Positions 34,458-43,828 of a stretch of 64,000 nt of DNA are shown here, piece by piece. Location: the NCBI GenBank assembly GCA_910574935.1, contig CAJTCU010000004.1:124001-188000 (forward strand). Direction: 5' to 3'. A model generated the notes under the pieces. The model was not told where the DNA came from, ran no database searches, and saw nothing but the letters and a program-made list of their open reading frames with translations. The DNA is from Oscillospiraceae bacterium. GTDB taxonomy: Bacteria; Bacillota; Clostridia; Oscillospirales; Acutalibacteraceae. Both the position numbers and the translations under genes were made by a program. The stretch's first letter is position 1, and every line of letters begins with the position of its first letter.

Positions 34458-35480
34458 CTATCCCTTAGACGTTGTTTTCCGCTTCACTGGAATTAGCAGA
34501 TCCAGCTGCGCTATCCAAGGCTCACCCTCCGTAGTCTCTTGAATATGCGTATGGTAATTTAGGTGCTCTTCAAGACAACCATACATATTCTCAGGCGTGT
34601 CTGAGCCGTTGATCTCGTACTCTTTGCTCTCATAAGCCCACTGGAACAGCCATCCCCACTCGTGGAAATTGCCCATCTGGATACAGTGCGCCGCATAGGT
34701 GCCTCCAGGGAAATGTTTTTTCTCCAGCGGCGCGGGTACCTCCAAATCCTCGGGAATGGTGACCCAGAACTCGTAGCCATAGGTTCCGCCCTCTGGGGGC
34801 GGATTGGGGGAATTAAAGCCATACTCCCGCACATCCCCAATCTCCCACAGCCTGTTCTCTCGGACAAAGTCCGCGATCATTTTCCCCGCGTGGTCTTCGG
34901 GGTCCGGCCCAAAATAACGGGCAGCGGCCACCGTCGAGGCGGGCAGGTGCACAATACGTACATCCTTCAGCTTGGCGGCGTTTTCCTCCGCACGGTTTAA
35001 ATCTTCCATTTTTTTTGTACGCTCCTCATCTATATGCAAATTCGGAGAAGGCAGGGATGAAACCAGCCCCATCAGCTGGGAATCGTCTAGCATAGCCGCG
35101 CCGGCGGACAGCCAGCAGCGGCGCTTCAGCGTAGAAAGCAAATCGCCCAGAATGCCGCGAATGGTGCCCAGGGCGTCCAGCTCCTGGTCCAGTTCCTCCA
35201 GTTTTTCCTGAAAGACCCGGATGGCCTCTAGAGCAGTGGGATCGTCCAGAACACATTTCACCTGCTTTAGGGGAATACGCAGCTTACGCAGAACAATGAG
35301 TTGACGTAAACGCCGTACTGCTTCCTCATCGTACAGGCGATAGGCATAGCCCTCCCGGCGGCGGCTTTTCACCAGCCCCAGCTCCTCATAGTGGCGAAGC
35401 ATCCTGGTGGAAAGTCCTAAAGACTGGGAAACCTCCGTCACTGTAGCCAACCTCTGTTCCACGCTCTGATCCTGTTCCAT
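34458..35480 (-). CDS. MerR family regulator with GyrI-like effector domain
   Basis: A 340-residue transcription activator. The N-terminal winged helix reads TVTEVSQSLGLSTRMLRHYE and the linker VKSRRREGYAYRLYDEEAVR. A coiled coil (EKLEELDQELDALGTIRGIL) links the dimer. The C-terminal ~150 residues form a GyrI/AraC-effector-type ligand domain (RIVHLPASTVAAARYFG; FWVTIPEDLEVP; LEKKHFPGGTYAAH). AAGGAG precedes the ATG. Likely a multidrug or small-molecule sensor of the BmrR type; its target is unknown. Confidence 0.9.
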   Translation of the reverse strand: MEQDQSVEQRLATVTEVSQSLGLSTRMLRHYEELGLVKSRRREGYAYRLYDEEAVRRLRQLIVLRKLRIPLKQVKCVLDDPTALEAIRVFQEKLEELDQELDALGTIRGILGDLLSTLKRRCWLSAGAAMLDDSQLMGLVSSLPSPNLHIDEERTKKMEDLNRAEENAAKLKDVRIVHLPASTVAAARYFGPDPEDHAGKMIADFVRENRLWEIGDVREYGFNSPNPPPEGGTYGYEFWVTIPEDLEVPAPLEKKHFPGGTYAAHCIQMGNFHEWGWLFQWAYESKEYEINGSDTPENMYGCLEEHLNYHTHIQETTEGEPWIAQLDLLIPVKRKTTSKG

Positions 35481-35563
35481 GGCCCTCGCTCCTTCCTGGT
35501 TCCCAGTATAGAGTACGACACGGTGTTCGAGTCAAGAATTTTTCGAACTTTTTTTGTACACCG

Positions 35564-36220
35564 CTACGCCCCCATAGCGCGGCGGCTCCATTCCATCAGT
35601 TGTGCATAAACACGTTCTGTATTCTGTTGCGCCAGAACCTCCGGCGTAATGGACCACTCCAGGATCTCCCTCTCCTGCCCTTCCAGCGCAGGCAGCAGTT
35701 CTCTTTTGGACGCATAGTAGACCTTTGTGCGCTCCAAAGCCAAAAGCCGCAGGCAGAAAAATGCGGATTTACACAGTGCGGGCAACACAGCCCGGGGGTC
35801 TTTATCATACAGATAGCTATGACAGAGACCGTGGTAAATTGCCGAGGAACCGGCAGCTATGGCTTGCCGTAGATCCGCCTGCGTAAATTCCGGCGTCATC
35901 TCCCGCAAACTGCCTAGCACCGGCTTGGTGTCAAGCACCAGGCCCAGCAAGTCGAACCGGGGCCAAGCCCGCAGCTCCGCCGCTCCGCAGATAAACCCAC
36001 AGGCCAGCTCACTCTGGGGCATGGTTCGTACCGTCTCCCGGTATCTGCTTAAATCCGCTGTCGTTACAGTATCCAACACTGTGACTATATCAATATCGCT
36101 ATTCTCCGCAGCCTCTCCCCTGCCATAACTGCCCTGGTACCCCACAAACCACAGCCGTTCTCCAAAGACCTGGCGCAGCTGCCCCGCCAACTCTTTTGTC
36201 CAAGATATAATTTCAATCAT
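35564..36220 (-). CDS. Nucleotidyltransferase-domain protein
   Basis: A 218-residue protein with a polymerase-beta-like nucleotidyltransferase fold at the N-terminus: GYQGSYGRGEAAENSDIDIV carries the GS and DxD metal-binding motifs. The third Asp may be in WPRFDLLGLV. The C-terminal helical part (LRLLALERTKVYYASKREL) resembles the HEPN-like substrate domain of kanamycin-type nucleotidyltransferases. Substrate unknown. CGGAGG precedes ATG 36220, and the gene overlaps the one upstream by eight bases. Confidence 0.87.
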   Translation of the reverse strand: MIEIISWTKELAGQLRQVFGERLWFVGYQGSYGRGEAAENSDIDIVTVLDTVTTADLSRYRETVRTMPQSELACGFICGAAELRAWPRFDLLGLVLDTKPVLGSLREMTPEFTQADLRQAIAAGSSAIYHGLCHSYLYDKDPRAVLPALCKSAFFCLRLLALERTKVYYASKRELLPALEGQEREILEWSITPEVLAQQNTERVYAQLMEWSRRAMGA

Positions 36221-36578
36221 GATACAAATCCTCCGTCGGGAGATTTCCTTTAAAAAAGTTCTGCTCTTCCCGCTTCTTCGCTGTCACGCGAAACTTTACG
36301 CAGCCGTCCGGGCACACCACATCCTTACAGTATTTCCCGCTGCCGCCTAGATTATGAAGATTGCCGCCGCTGCGCACCGCCTCCATAATAGGGAATAGAA
36401 TCATCATGGTATTAGGAGAAATATCATGGTCCTGCCGGTTCACTGGACAGCCATAGGTACAGGTGTAAAGGTTGCCAACTTCCTCGCCGTTGCGGCAGTA
36501 TCCCTCCGTCTTTCCCCCATAAAGATAACCCGTCACCTCCATCTTCCCTTCAAACGCTTCCTCGCACCACTTTTTCAC
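36213..36578 (-). CDS. TIGR04076-like Cys-rich protein
   Basis: A 121-residue protein. The C-terminal half, with the GGNLHNLGGSGKYCKDVVCP stretch followed by DGCVKFRV, matches the end of the TIGR04076 family (small proteins of anaerobes, function unknown). A CTYGCPV pair and C-x4-C-x3-C pattern suggest metal binding. GTG 36578 is eight bases after AGGGAG, which is better than TTG 36584. It is translationally coupled to the nucleotidyltransferase gene. Confidence 0.7.
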   Translation of the reverse strand: MKKWCEEAFEGKMEVTGYLYGGKTEGYCRNGEEVGNLYTCTYGCPVNRQDHDISPNTMMILFPIMEAVRSGGNLHNLGGSGKYCKDVVCPDGCVKFRVTAKKREEQNFFKGNLPTEDLYHD

Positions 36579-36672
36579 AGCCAAGACTCCCTTATAACAG
36601 GAACGGATAATTTATTCCCAAACCACTGACTTTTCCCAGCTTAGTAAACAAAATAGCCACAAAACAAAATAG

Positions 36673-36703
36673 AAAAAGCCCCAATTTTTCCGGGGCTTTT
36701 TCG
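36673..36703. terminator. Bidirectional terminator below gap
   Basis: AAAAAGCCCC pairs with GGGGCTTTTT around AATTTTTCC. It terminates the minus-strand gap transcript, whose stop is at 36738. Confidence 0.88.
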
Positions 36704-36737
36704 CTGTCGAACTCTTTTTTACGCAATTCTTCTGTTT

Positions 36738-37751
36738 TTAGATGGAAGCAAAGTACTTAATCGTGCGCACCATCTGGCTGGTGTAGCTGTTCTCATTGTC
36801 ATACCAGGAAACTACTTGCACCTGATACAAGCCGTCGCCGATCTCGGTAACCATGGTCTGGGTAGCATCAAACAGAGAACCATAGGTAATGCCGATAATA
36901 TCGGAGGAAACCAGGGGCTCTTCGGTGTAGCCAAAGGAGTCAGAGGCAGCGGCTTTCATCGCGGCATTGATCCCCTCAGCGGTAACGTTCTCGCCCTTCA
37001 CAACAGCCACCAGGATAGTGGTGGAGCCAGTGGGCACGGGAACACGCTGGGCAGAGCCAATGAGCTTGCCATTCAGCTCGGGAATAACCAGACCAATGGC
37101 CTTGGCAGCGCCGGTGCTGTTGGGAACGATGTTCACAGCGGCGGCACGAGCGCGGCGGAGGTCACCCTTACGATGAGGGCCGTCCAGAACCATCTGGTCA
37201 CCGGTGAAAGCATGCACCGTGGTCATAATACCGCTCTGGATGGGAGCGTATTTGTTCAGGGTGTTGGCCATGGGGGCCAGGCAGTTGGTAGTGCAGGAAG
37301 CCGCGCTGATGATGGTATCCTCAGCGGTCAGGGTCTGCTCATTCACGCTGAACACGATGGTCTTCAGGTCCTTGCCGGCGGGGGCGGAGATAACAACCTT
37401 CTTAGCGCCCGCGTCGATATGGGCCTGGCTCTTTTCCTTAGAGCAGTAGAAGCCAGTGCACTCCAGCACAACATCCACACCGATCTCGCCCCAGGGCAGG
37501 TCGGCGGCGTTCTTCTCGGCATAGATCTTGATGGTCTTGCCGTCTACAGTAATGGAGTCCTCACCGGCCTCCACCTTGTCGCACAGAGCGTAGCGGCCCT
37601 GGGCGGAGTCGTACTTCAACAGATGAGCCAGCATCTTGGGGCTGGTCAGATCGTTAATGGCCACAACCTCGTAGCCCTCAGCGCCGAACATCTGGCGGAA
37701 AGCCAGACGGCCAATACGGCCGAAACCATTGATAGCAACTTTTACAGACAT
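36738..37751 (-). CDS. gap: Glyceraldehyde-3-phosphate dehydrogenase, type I
   Basis: It oxidises glyceraldehyde-3-phosphate to 1,3-bisphosphoglycerate in glycolysis. The 337-residue protein begins [20 protein letters not shown] (NAD-binding) and has the active Cys in [18 protein letters not shown] and the phosphate segment [24 protein letters not shown] lies just upstream of ATG 37751; a longer reading to 37862 is not supported. It stands alone, with its own promoter and terminator; pgk and tpi are not adjacent. Confidence 0.97.
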   Translation of the reverse strand: MSVKVAINGFGRIGRLAFRQMFGAEGYEVVAINDLTSPKMLAHLLKYDSAQGRYALCDKVEAGEDSITVDGKTIKIYAEKNAADLPWGEIGVDVVLECTGFYCSKEKSQAHIDAGAKKVVISAPAGKDLKTIVFSVNEQTLTAEDTIISAASCTTNCLAPMANTLNKYAPIQSGIMTTVHAFTGDQMVLDGPHRKGDLRRARAAAVNIVPNSTGAAKAIGLVIPELNGKLIGSAQRVPVPTGSTTILVAVVKGENVTAEGINAAMKAAASDSFGYTEEPLVSSDIIGITYGSLFDATQTMVTEIGDGLYQVQVVSWYDNENSYTSQMVRTIKYFASI

Positions 37752-37794
37752 TGGAATGACCTCCTGTAATTTGATGGGGTGCCGAACTACTCTT

Positions 37795-37823
37795 ATTTTA
37801 ATACATTTCTTCCAAAAATACAA
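37795..37823 (-). promoter_or_regulatory. Promoter of gap
   Basis: On the minus strand TTGTAT (37823-37818), 17 bases, TAAAAT (37800-37795), about 45 bases before the ATG. Confidence 0.6.
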
Positions 37824-37827
37824 GCCT

Positions 37828-38454
37828 TTACCAAGAATAATCAGCCTGAAATATTCTTTCACCCCCCGGTTCCCATCCGCTTTCCTTCCTATACTCCTCC
37901 CTCAGCAGGGCATAGTTTACCTGGTCGAACCGTCCGCCGTTACACACGCAGGCCTTGCGCATGATCCCCTCATAGCGCATCCCGCATTTTTGCATTACCC
38001 GGCCAGAGGCGGGGTTCTGGTCCGCGTGGTAAGCATGAACCCGGAAAAAGCCCACATCCTCAAAAAAGAACCGCAGCACAGCCCGCACAGCCTCGGTCAT
38101 ATAGCCCTGTCCCCAAAACGCCTGCCCCAGCTCATAGGCCAGTTCCACCTCCTGGGTCCTGTCGTTCGGATGCATTCCAAATACTCTGCCAATGGCCGGC
38201 CCCTCCGGCTTTTCCGCAATGGCCCAGCTGTAGCGGTCTGGACGCTCATAGGCGGCAAACCAGTTAGGGGTAAACAGCCCCGCTTTGCTCTGCGCCTCCC
38301 AAATCCCTTCCATCTGGGGATAACTGGTCCAGCGCCAAACCTGGCTGTCACTTAAACAGTGCTGATAAAAAGACTCCAGGTCCTCCGGGACGAATCGCCG
38401 CAATACCAGGCGCGGCGTATCCAGCCGCTGCGTACCCTTATGCTCCATCGCCAT
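37828..38454 (-). CDS. GNAT acetyltransferase, RimJ/RimL type
   Basis: A 208-residue N-acetyltransferase. It starts [20 protein letters not shown], then motif A is [20 protein letters not shown] and motif [26 protein letters not shown] lies six bases before ATG 38454, inside the end of the membrane-protein gene, with which it overlaps by 17 bases. Target unknown; relatives acetylate ribosomal proteins or small molecules. Confidence 0.9.
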   Translation of the reverse strand: MAMEHKGTQRLDTPRLVLRRFVPEDLESFYQHCLSDSQVWRWTSYPQMEGIWEAQSKAGLFTPNWFAAYERPDRYSWAIAEKPEGPAIGRVFGMHPNDRTQEVELAYELGQAFWGQGYMTEAVRAVLRFFFEDVGFFRVHAYHADQNPASGRVMQKCGMRYEGIMRKACVCNGGRFDQVNYALLREEYRKESGWEPGGERIFQADYSW

Positions 38455-39358
38455 CTTCTTCTCCCGGATCCTTGGCTGTTACAGACTCGACTGCCAGAAT
38501 CTTCTTAGGATCTGAAATTCTATGTTGATTGTAATGACACATAAATGACAGTACAAACAGAGCTGTCAGCAGACCGCCCATCTGGCACTCCACAGGCATT
38601 TCGCCCGCATAGGTTTTCCCCTGAAAAAACAATGCTATATTCCCCACCACATAACTCACTACCATTGTAACCGCCACCCCACCAGCAGCAAACAGCCGTC
38701 TGGCCGCGCCAGACACCTCTACTCCAGCAAAAATCCGGCATATGTAGAATAGGCTTAGCAGCAGCGCCGCAGCGCCTATCACGGCAAAAATATTTTCCAC
38801 CACCGAAGAGGATTTGGCGTAAAACAGATACACCAAAATCAGATAAGAAATCCCCCAAAATGGACCAGCCAGGTAAAGCAGGGGCAGTTTTTTGAAAATA
38901 TTTTTTCCTAGAATAAAGCCTATAGAAGTGGCCACCTGCACCAAACCAAATATCAGACTGGCCACAATAAACAACACATGCAAGACGCCTTGCTTCACCG
39001 AGTCGTATTGGGACAGACCGGAGTTTAAGAAATTGTGGTAATCCTGGGCCATTATGACCCCCAGCCGCAGCAAAAAGACTCCAGACAGGCATGCAAGCAC
39101 GCCAGTGCCTGTGGCTCTTTTCCACTCATAACCGCCAAACAGCTCCCTGCCCCGGTAACAGAAGAACCCCGCCAGCGCCGCCCCCAGTACAGGCCCCCCC
39201 AGGCTAAGCCAGGCCATCAGACCGTTATCCGTGTAGAATCCCGTGTCATAATCGAAAAAGTTCTGCATCAGAACCAGCCTTAGAACGATCCCCAAAACGG
39301 CTCCCGCCAGCACAGCAGCCAGCCCCATGGCCATGGCCTTTCCTTTGATGTGATTCAT
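38438..39358 (-). CDS. Polytopic membrane protein, unknown
   Basis: A 306-residue protein with eight or so predicted helices, starting MGLAAVLAGAVLGIVLRLVL. Charged loops are short; the C-terminal ~45 residues are cytosolic and acidic ([12 protein letters not shown]). No family motif is recognised. GGGAGATG lies before ATG 39358. It is coupled to the following GNAT gene, which could point to a modified membrane or envelope component, but this is weak inference. Confidence 0.75.
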   Translation of the reverse strand: MNHIKGKAMAMGLAAVLAGAVLGIVLRLVLMQNFFDYDTGFYTDNGLMAWLSLGGPVLGAALAGFFCYRGRELFGGYEWKRATGTGVLACLSGVFLLRLGVIMAQDYHNFLNSGLSQYDSVKQGVLHVLFIVASLIFGLVQVATSIGFILGKNIFKKLPLLYLAGPFWGISYLILVYLFYAKSSSVVENIFAVIGAAALLLSLFYICRIFAGVEVSGAARRLFAAGGVAVTMVVSYVVGNIALFFQGKTYAGEMPVECQMGGLLTALFVLSFMCHYNQHRISDPKKILAVESVTAKDPGEEDGDGA

Positions 39359-39446
39359 ATCGTTTCATCTCCCGAAGCATCTTAGATTCTATTGTACCAC
39401 AATCCCGCCTATTTTCCAATAGTTTTTTGCCCCTACTGTTCCCCGC

Positions 39447-39475
39447 GGAAAAAAAGGACCCTACAGGGTCCCTTT
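39447..39475 (-). terminator. Terminator of the citrate synthase gene
   Basis: On the minus strand GGACCCTGTAGGGTCC forms a short hairpin followed by TTTTTTT. It lies 80 bases after the stop codon. Confidence 0.75.
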
Positions 39476-39554
39476 CCTCACAATTTTTTGTGTCTAGGCA
39501 TATCTGCCGGCTGTTTCTAATAGGCTTGTAGGGAAGGATGTCCATTGCCCTGTG

Positions 39555-40922
39555 TTACCGCTGATCCAGCGGCACATAGGCCTGCTTCACCGGAAGCGCC
39601 CGGTAGGCCGGACGCATAATGCGGCCTCCTGTAGTCAGCTCTTCAATGCGGTGGGCGCACCAGCCGGCAATTCTGGACACAGCAAACATGGGGGTGAACA
39701 AATCCTCTGGAATTCCCAGCATTTCATATACCAGGCCCGAATAGAAATCCACATTGGCACTAATGACCTTCTCATTCCCGGTCACCTTAAAGAAAGCGCC
39801 TGGTGCAAGCCGTTCTACCAGCTCATATAGGGCCAGCTTTTTGTCGTAACCTTTTTCGACCGCTAAGCTGCGGGCCTGGGTTTTTAAAATCACCGCCCGT
39901 GGATCGGACAAAGTATAGATGGCATGGCCCACCCCATAGATCAGCCCACTGCCGTCGCCCGCCTCACCCCGCAGAATCTTCTCCAGGTAGGTGCACACCT
40001 CGTCCTCGTCCTGCCAGTCTTTCACGTTTTCCATGATTTCATCCATCATCCGGCGCACCCGGTGGTTCGCTCCACCATGACGGTAGCCCTTCAAAGAGCC
40101 AACCGCCGCGCCAATGGCCGAATAAATATCTGTGCCCGCCGAGGTGAGCACCCGAGTGGTAAAGGTAGAGTTATTTCCGCCGCCATGCTCTGCATGCAGC
40201 ACCATGCATAGGTCCAGCATCTCAGCCTCTTTCCGGGTAAACTGCCTGTCTGGACGCAGAGCGTTCAGAATGGCCTCGGCAGTACAGTGGCTGGGCTCGT
40301 AGGGGTGGAAGAACATGCTCTTTTTATCAAAATGCCGGCGCTTTACCTGGTAGGCATAGGCCATAATAGAGGGCATCCGGGCAATAAGAGAGATACTTTG
40401 GCGCATGTTGTTCTCCAGCGAACTGTCCTCTGGGTCGTCATCATAAGAATACAGAGCCATCACCGACCGGGCCAGCTTATTCATAACATTTTTGGAGGGC
40501 GCTTTGATAATCATGTCCTCTGGGAAATACTCGGGCAGCTCCCGGTTATCATATAGTAGATTACACATACGGTTAAACTGCCTGCGGTTAGGCAGTTTAC
40601 CGAAAATTAACAGCCAAACGATCTCTTCAAAACCAAACCGTCCCTCGGCCTGACATCCCGCTACAATGTCCTCGATACTGATGCCCCGATAGGTAAGCCG
40701 TCCTCTGTCAGGAATTTTGTCTCCGTCGGCAATGAGGTAGCCATGCACATTGCACACATGGGTCAGACCGGCCATCACACCAGTGCCATCGGCATTCCGT
40801 AAGCCGCGTTTTACATCATAATGCTCGTATTGTTCTCTTGAAATTGTGTTATTCGCGCAATATTCGGCGCAAAGCTCCTGGATGGTGGTACTCTGCGGAC
40901 TCTCGTTGTTTAGGCGCTGCAT
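39555..40922 (-). CDS. gltA: Citrate synthase
   Basis: It condenses oxaloacetate and acetyl-CoA into citrate. The 455-residue protein has the active-site His in LHAEHGGGNNSTFTTRVL, another in GSLKGYRHGGANHRVRRMM and the C-terminal FYSGLVYEMLGIPEDLFTP with Asp/Glu. It belongs to the longer Clostridia form with an N-terminal helical extension (~60 residues). AAAAGGAGGA precedes ATG 40922. Together with aconitase and icd it completes the route to 2-oxoglutarate, although it is not in that operon. Confidence 0.95.
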   Translation of the reverse strand: MQRLNNESPQSTTIQELCAEYCANNTISREQYEHYDVKRGLRNADGTGVMAGLTHVCNVHGYLIADGDKIPDRGRLTYRGISIEDIVAGCQAEGRFGFEEIVWLLIFGKLPNRRQFNRMCNLLYDNRELPEYFPEDMIIKAPSKNVMNKLARSVMALYSYDDDPEDSSLENNMRQSISLIARMPSIMAYAYQVKRRHFDKKSMFFHPYEPSHCTAEAILNALRPDRQFTRKEAEMLDLCMVLHAEHGGGNNSTFTTRVLTSAGTDIYSAIGAAVGSLKGYRHGGANHRVRRMMDEIMENVKDWQDEDEVCTYLEKILRGEAGDGSGLIYGVGHAIYTLSDPRAVILKTQARSLAVEKGYDKKLALYELVERLAPGAFFKVTGNEKVISANVDFYSGLVYEMLGIPEDLFTPMFAVSRIAGWCAHRIEELTTGGRIMRPAYRALPVKQAYVPLDQR

Positions 40923-40952
40923 GGTATGGTCCTCCTTTTGCGTGATTCTACT

Positions 40953-40981
40953 ATTTTATACATTCCTCCCGAACAAGTCAA
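40953..40981 (-). promoter_or_regulatory. Promoter of the citrate synthase gene
   Basis: On the minus strand TTGACT (40981-40976), 17 bases, TAAAAT (40958-40953), about 30 bases before the ATG. Confidence 0.75.
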
Positions 40982-41143
40982 GAGATTTTGCAATAGGCCA
41001 TCTATAAAAATGCAAAATTTAATGAAAATCCCCAAATAATCTATGGGTGAGAAGGGTATTTTTGAAATATTATCCCACAAGAAATTTAAAAACAGCAAAC
41101 TTTTGGAGTGTCAAAAAATTAGAGGAAAGGACGTGGCTTCCCT

Positions 41144-42247
41144 ATGAAAAACACCGGCTCCTCTGGCGGCAAACGGCTGCTGCTGGCCTTTTTAGCGCTT
41201 TATCTCATTCTCACCTTAGCACCGGCCGCCATTTACGGCGCGGGCCATGTGGACGCTCTTTCCCCCAGCGATTCTCCCCAAACTCCGGTGGAGCAAGAGT
41301 CCGCTCCATCTACCGCCGGCTCTACATCCTCCGCTTTGGGACCTGCTCCGGACTTTTTACAGGGCCAGCGGCTGCCTGGGAATACCGCCCAAGAGCCCGA
41401 CACCTTCACTTTAACAGAAAATAGTACAGGAGAGACCGTCACCGTAGAGGGCAAAGAGTTTTTAGCCGCTTGTCTAGCCTGCGAGATGGACCTTTCCTCC
41501 CCCGAAGAAGCACTAAAGGCCCAGGCTGTAGCTTCTTACAGCTACTACAGCCGCCTGCGGGCCGAAGGACAGGTGATTACCTACGACCCCAGCCGCTGGC
41601 TGGTCTATGTGCCTGAAAGCGCCATGCGGGAGCGCTGGGGGGAAGACTTTGACCAGTACCACAGTTTACTGACGAAAGTGGTAGATGCGGTCTATGGCCA
41701 GCAGCTTACTTACGGGGGCCAGTCCGCACTGTGCTGTTACTTTGCTATCTCCCCAGGCAGCACAGAGGCCGTGGAAAATGTTTGGTCCCCTTCGGCAGGG
41801 CTGGAACACCCCTATCTGCAAGCAGTGGCTAGCCCCGGGGACGCTTTTAGCGACGGCTATCTAAGCCGCATTGATCTTACGGAAGAAGCTCTGAAATCCG
41901 CCGCTGCGGAATACTTCACGGAGGACCCACCAGATCTCTCTGGTCCTGCGGAGGAATGGCTTTCTAATGTAGAGTACACCCCCTCCCGGCTCGTGAAATC
42001 CGCGCTGCTGGGCGGCAAAAAGGTTACTGGTGCCCAGCTGCGAGCCGCCTTTGGGCTGAGAAGCGCGTGCTTCTCCTGGGAATATGCAGAGGGAAGCTTC
42101 CACTTCACGGTCCGAGGCTGGGGCCACGGGGTGGGCATGAGCCAGGCAGGAGCCGTGTTTATGGCCAAAAACGGCGCTACCTACCAAGAGATCCTGAACC
42201 ACTACTACACTGGCGCCACATTGGAAATTCCCCCTTCTGACACCTGA
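41144..42247 (+). CDS. spoIID: Stage II sporulation protein D (SpoIID)
   Basis: SpoIID is a lytic transglycosylase that cuts denuded glycan strands during forespore engulfment. The 367-residue protein has a signal anchor (LLLAFLALYLILTLAPAAIY), a Ser/Pro-rich linker of ~50 residues, then the SpoIID domain. ACEMDLSSPEEALKAQAVAS contains the catalytic Glu, and RGWGHGVGMSQAGAVFMA is the C-terminal signature. It is a single gene on the plus strand between two minus-strand genes. Its presence indicates an endospore former. GGAAAGGA is the likely ribosome binding site. Confidence 0.94.
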   Translation: MKNTGSSGGKRLLLAFLALYLILTLAPAAIYGAGHVDALSPSDSPQTPVEQESAPSTAGSTSSALGPAPDFLQGQRLPGNTAQEPDTFTLTENSTGETVTVEGKEFLAACLACEMDLSSPEEALKAQAVASYSYYSRLRAEGQVITYDPSRWLVYVPESAMRERWGEDFDQYHSLLTKVVDAVYGQQLTYGGQSALCCYFAISPGSTEAVENVWSPSAGLEHPYLQAVASPGDAFSDGYLSRIDLTEEALKSAAAEYFTEDPPDLSGPAEEWLSNVEYTPSRLVKSALLGGKKVTGAQLRAAFGLRSACFSWEYAEGSFHFTVRGWGHGVGMSQAGAVFMAKNGATYQEILNHYYTGATLEIPPSDT

Positions 42248-42314
42248 TAGCTTTGCTGTCGGTTGCCATTAAGCATAAAATCCTACCACTTAATTATGAG
42301 CCCCCACACAACCT

Positions 42315-43496
42315 TTAGCGTTCCATTTCATGGACCACGCCCTCCCGGTCCACGGTTAGCACCACTCGGTACGCGGGGTCCAGCTCTTCTATTCTGTGGG
42401 TAATATTGCTCCTTACCCGCTCATCGCTATCCTTCAACGTAAAGGGCACTGCCGCGTCAAATACAATGTTAGAGTGGGTCACCCCCCATACCACCCGAAA
42501 ATCGTGAATGGCCGCCTGAGGATAGACGTCCTTCACACACTCCAGAACTTGTTCCCGCAGCTGCTGCGTCCTGAGGTCACCGGTGACAATGGGATCCAGA
42601 TGGATGACCAGATGGATTCCCTCATCACTAAGAAAGTCCCGTTCAATATTGTCGATTAGGTCGTGGCTGACCAGGATGTCCTCCTCTGCCGGCACCTCGC
42701 AGTGGACGCTGGCAAAGCAGCGGCCCTCTCCATAGCTGTGGACCGTCAAGTCGTGGATTCCAATAATCCCTGGGTAGGAGCGGATCTTCTCATACACCCG
42801 GCCCACCAGCTCCTGGTCCGGGGCCGCACCCAAAAGAGGGTTGGCGGTCTCTATCACCAACTTAACCCCAGACACCACTATGAACGCAGCCACCGCCAGC
42901 CCCAACCAGCCATCCAGGTGCCAGCCGCTGGCTGCCGTAACCACTGCGCCCAAAAGCACTACAAGAGTGGCAACCACGTCATTCCGGCTATCACTGGCAG
43001 TAGCTACCAGGGCTTGGCTGCCGATCTTTTTCCCTACGCTGCGGTAAAAGAGGCACTGCCATAACTTCATTGCTACAGAAACCACCAAAATGCTCAAAGT
43101 CACGGGACCAAAAGCCGCCGTTTCTGGCGAAAAAATTTTCTCCACCGAGCTCTTGCCCAGCTCCAGGCCCAAGAACAGCACAATAAAGGATACGATCACT
43201 CCACAGAGATATTCGATACGGGCATGGCCAAAGGGATGCTCCTGGTCGGCAGGCTTTCCGGCCAACTTGAAGCCCACCAACATAATAATGGATGAGCCCG
43301 AGTCCGTTAAATTATTGATAGCGTCCGCCATAATGGCTACACTGTGAGAGAGAAGCCCCGCAGCCAGCTTGATGGCAAACAGCAGCAAGTTTGTGGCAAT
43401 GCCCACTCCCCCAGCCACCTGGCCGCTCTTTTCCCGCACAGCGGGATCAGTGCTGCCATAGTTCCTCACTAGCAGGCGCATCAGTCCGTCAAACAC
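42315..43496 (-). CDS. Cation diffusion facilitator (CDF) family transporter
   Basis: A 393-residue metal/proton antiporter. The metal-site helices read SVAIMADAINNLTDSGSSI and ATASDSRNDVVATLVVLLGA, with the conserved Asp pairs. The C-terminal cytosolic domain (GIIGIHDLTVHSYGEGRCF) binds regulatory metal. I chose GTG 43496 because AAAGGAG lies eight bases upstream and gives the usual family length. The frame stays open to 43814 into a VanZ stub, so a 499-residue fusion protein cannot be excluded. Substrate Zn, Mn or Fe is not decidable. Confidence 0.9.
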   Translation of the reverse strand: MFDGLMRLLVRNYGSTDPAVREKSGQVAGGVGIATNLLLFAIKLAAGLLSHSVAIMADAINNLTDSGSSIIMLVGFKLAGKPADQEHPFGHARIEYLCGVIVSFIVLFLGLELGKSSVEKIFSPETAAFGPVTLSILVVSVAMKLWQCLFYRSVGKKIGSQALVATASDSRNDVVATLVVLLGAVVTAASGWHLDGWLGLAVAAFIVVSGVKLVIETANPLLGAAPDQELVGRVYEKIRSYPGIIGIHDLTVHSYGEGRCFASVHCEVPAEEDILVSHDLIDNIERDFLSDEGIHLVIHLDPIVTGDLRTQQLREQVLECVKDVYPQAAIHDFRVVWGVTHSNIVFDAAVPFTLKDSDERVRSNITHRIEELDPAYRVVLTVDREGVVHEMER

Positions 43497-43814
43497 ATCA
43501 TTCTCTCCTTTTGCCTTAAATATTTTCTCCAGATAAATTTTATTAGGGCTGGTTTGAAAATAGAGAAAGTGCCGTCTTTTTGCCCTGGCCGGTATAGTGC
43601 GGAAGGGAATTAAATTATGAGGAGCCGGCGCAAAACGCCCTGCTTCCTGGTACGGGATGGGAAACAGCGTCAGGCCCAGCACAATTATAATATAAGCGGC
43701 GGCCAGCCCCGAAAAAAAGATTCTGTGAATTCTCACCCTCATAATAAAAGCTCCGGTACATCCCACACCCAAGAGCAAGGCCCCGATTAAGTAAAAATCA
43801 CTTCTCAATAACAT
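43497..43814 (-). pseudogene. VanZ-like gene stub fused in frame to the CDF gene
   Basis: The ~106 codons before the CDF start encode two hydrophobic helices (YLIGALLLGVGCTGAFIM; GLAAAYIIIVLGLTLFPIPY) and HNLIPFRTIPA. The order helix, TLFP, NLIPF is the start of VanZ family proteins, which normally have four or five helices. Everything after that is missing and the frame runs on, via RHFLYFQTSPNKIYLEK, into the CDF gene. A deletion most likely removed the 3' part of vanZ. The stub may still be translated. Confidence 0.65.
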
Positions 43815-43828
43815 TTTGGTCCTCGCTT

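Noticed and set aside
34267-34542. 91-codon plus-strand frame ending near the plus-strand terminator
   Set aside because: No ribosome binding site or domain, and it runs beyond the terminator into the MerR gene antisense.
36816-37769. 317-codon plus-strand open frame
   Set aside because: Antisense shadow of gap.
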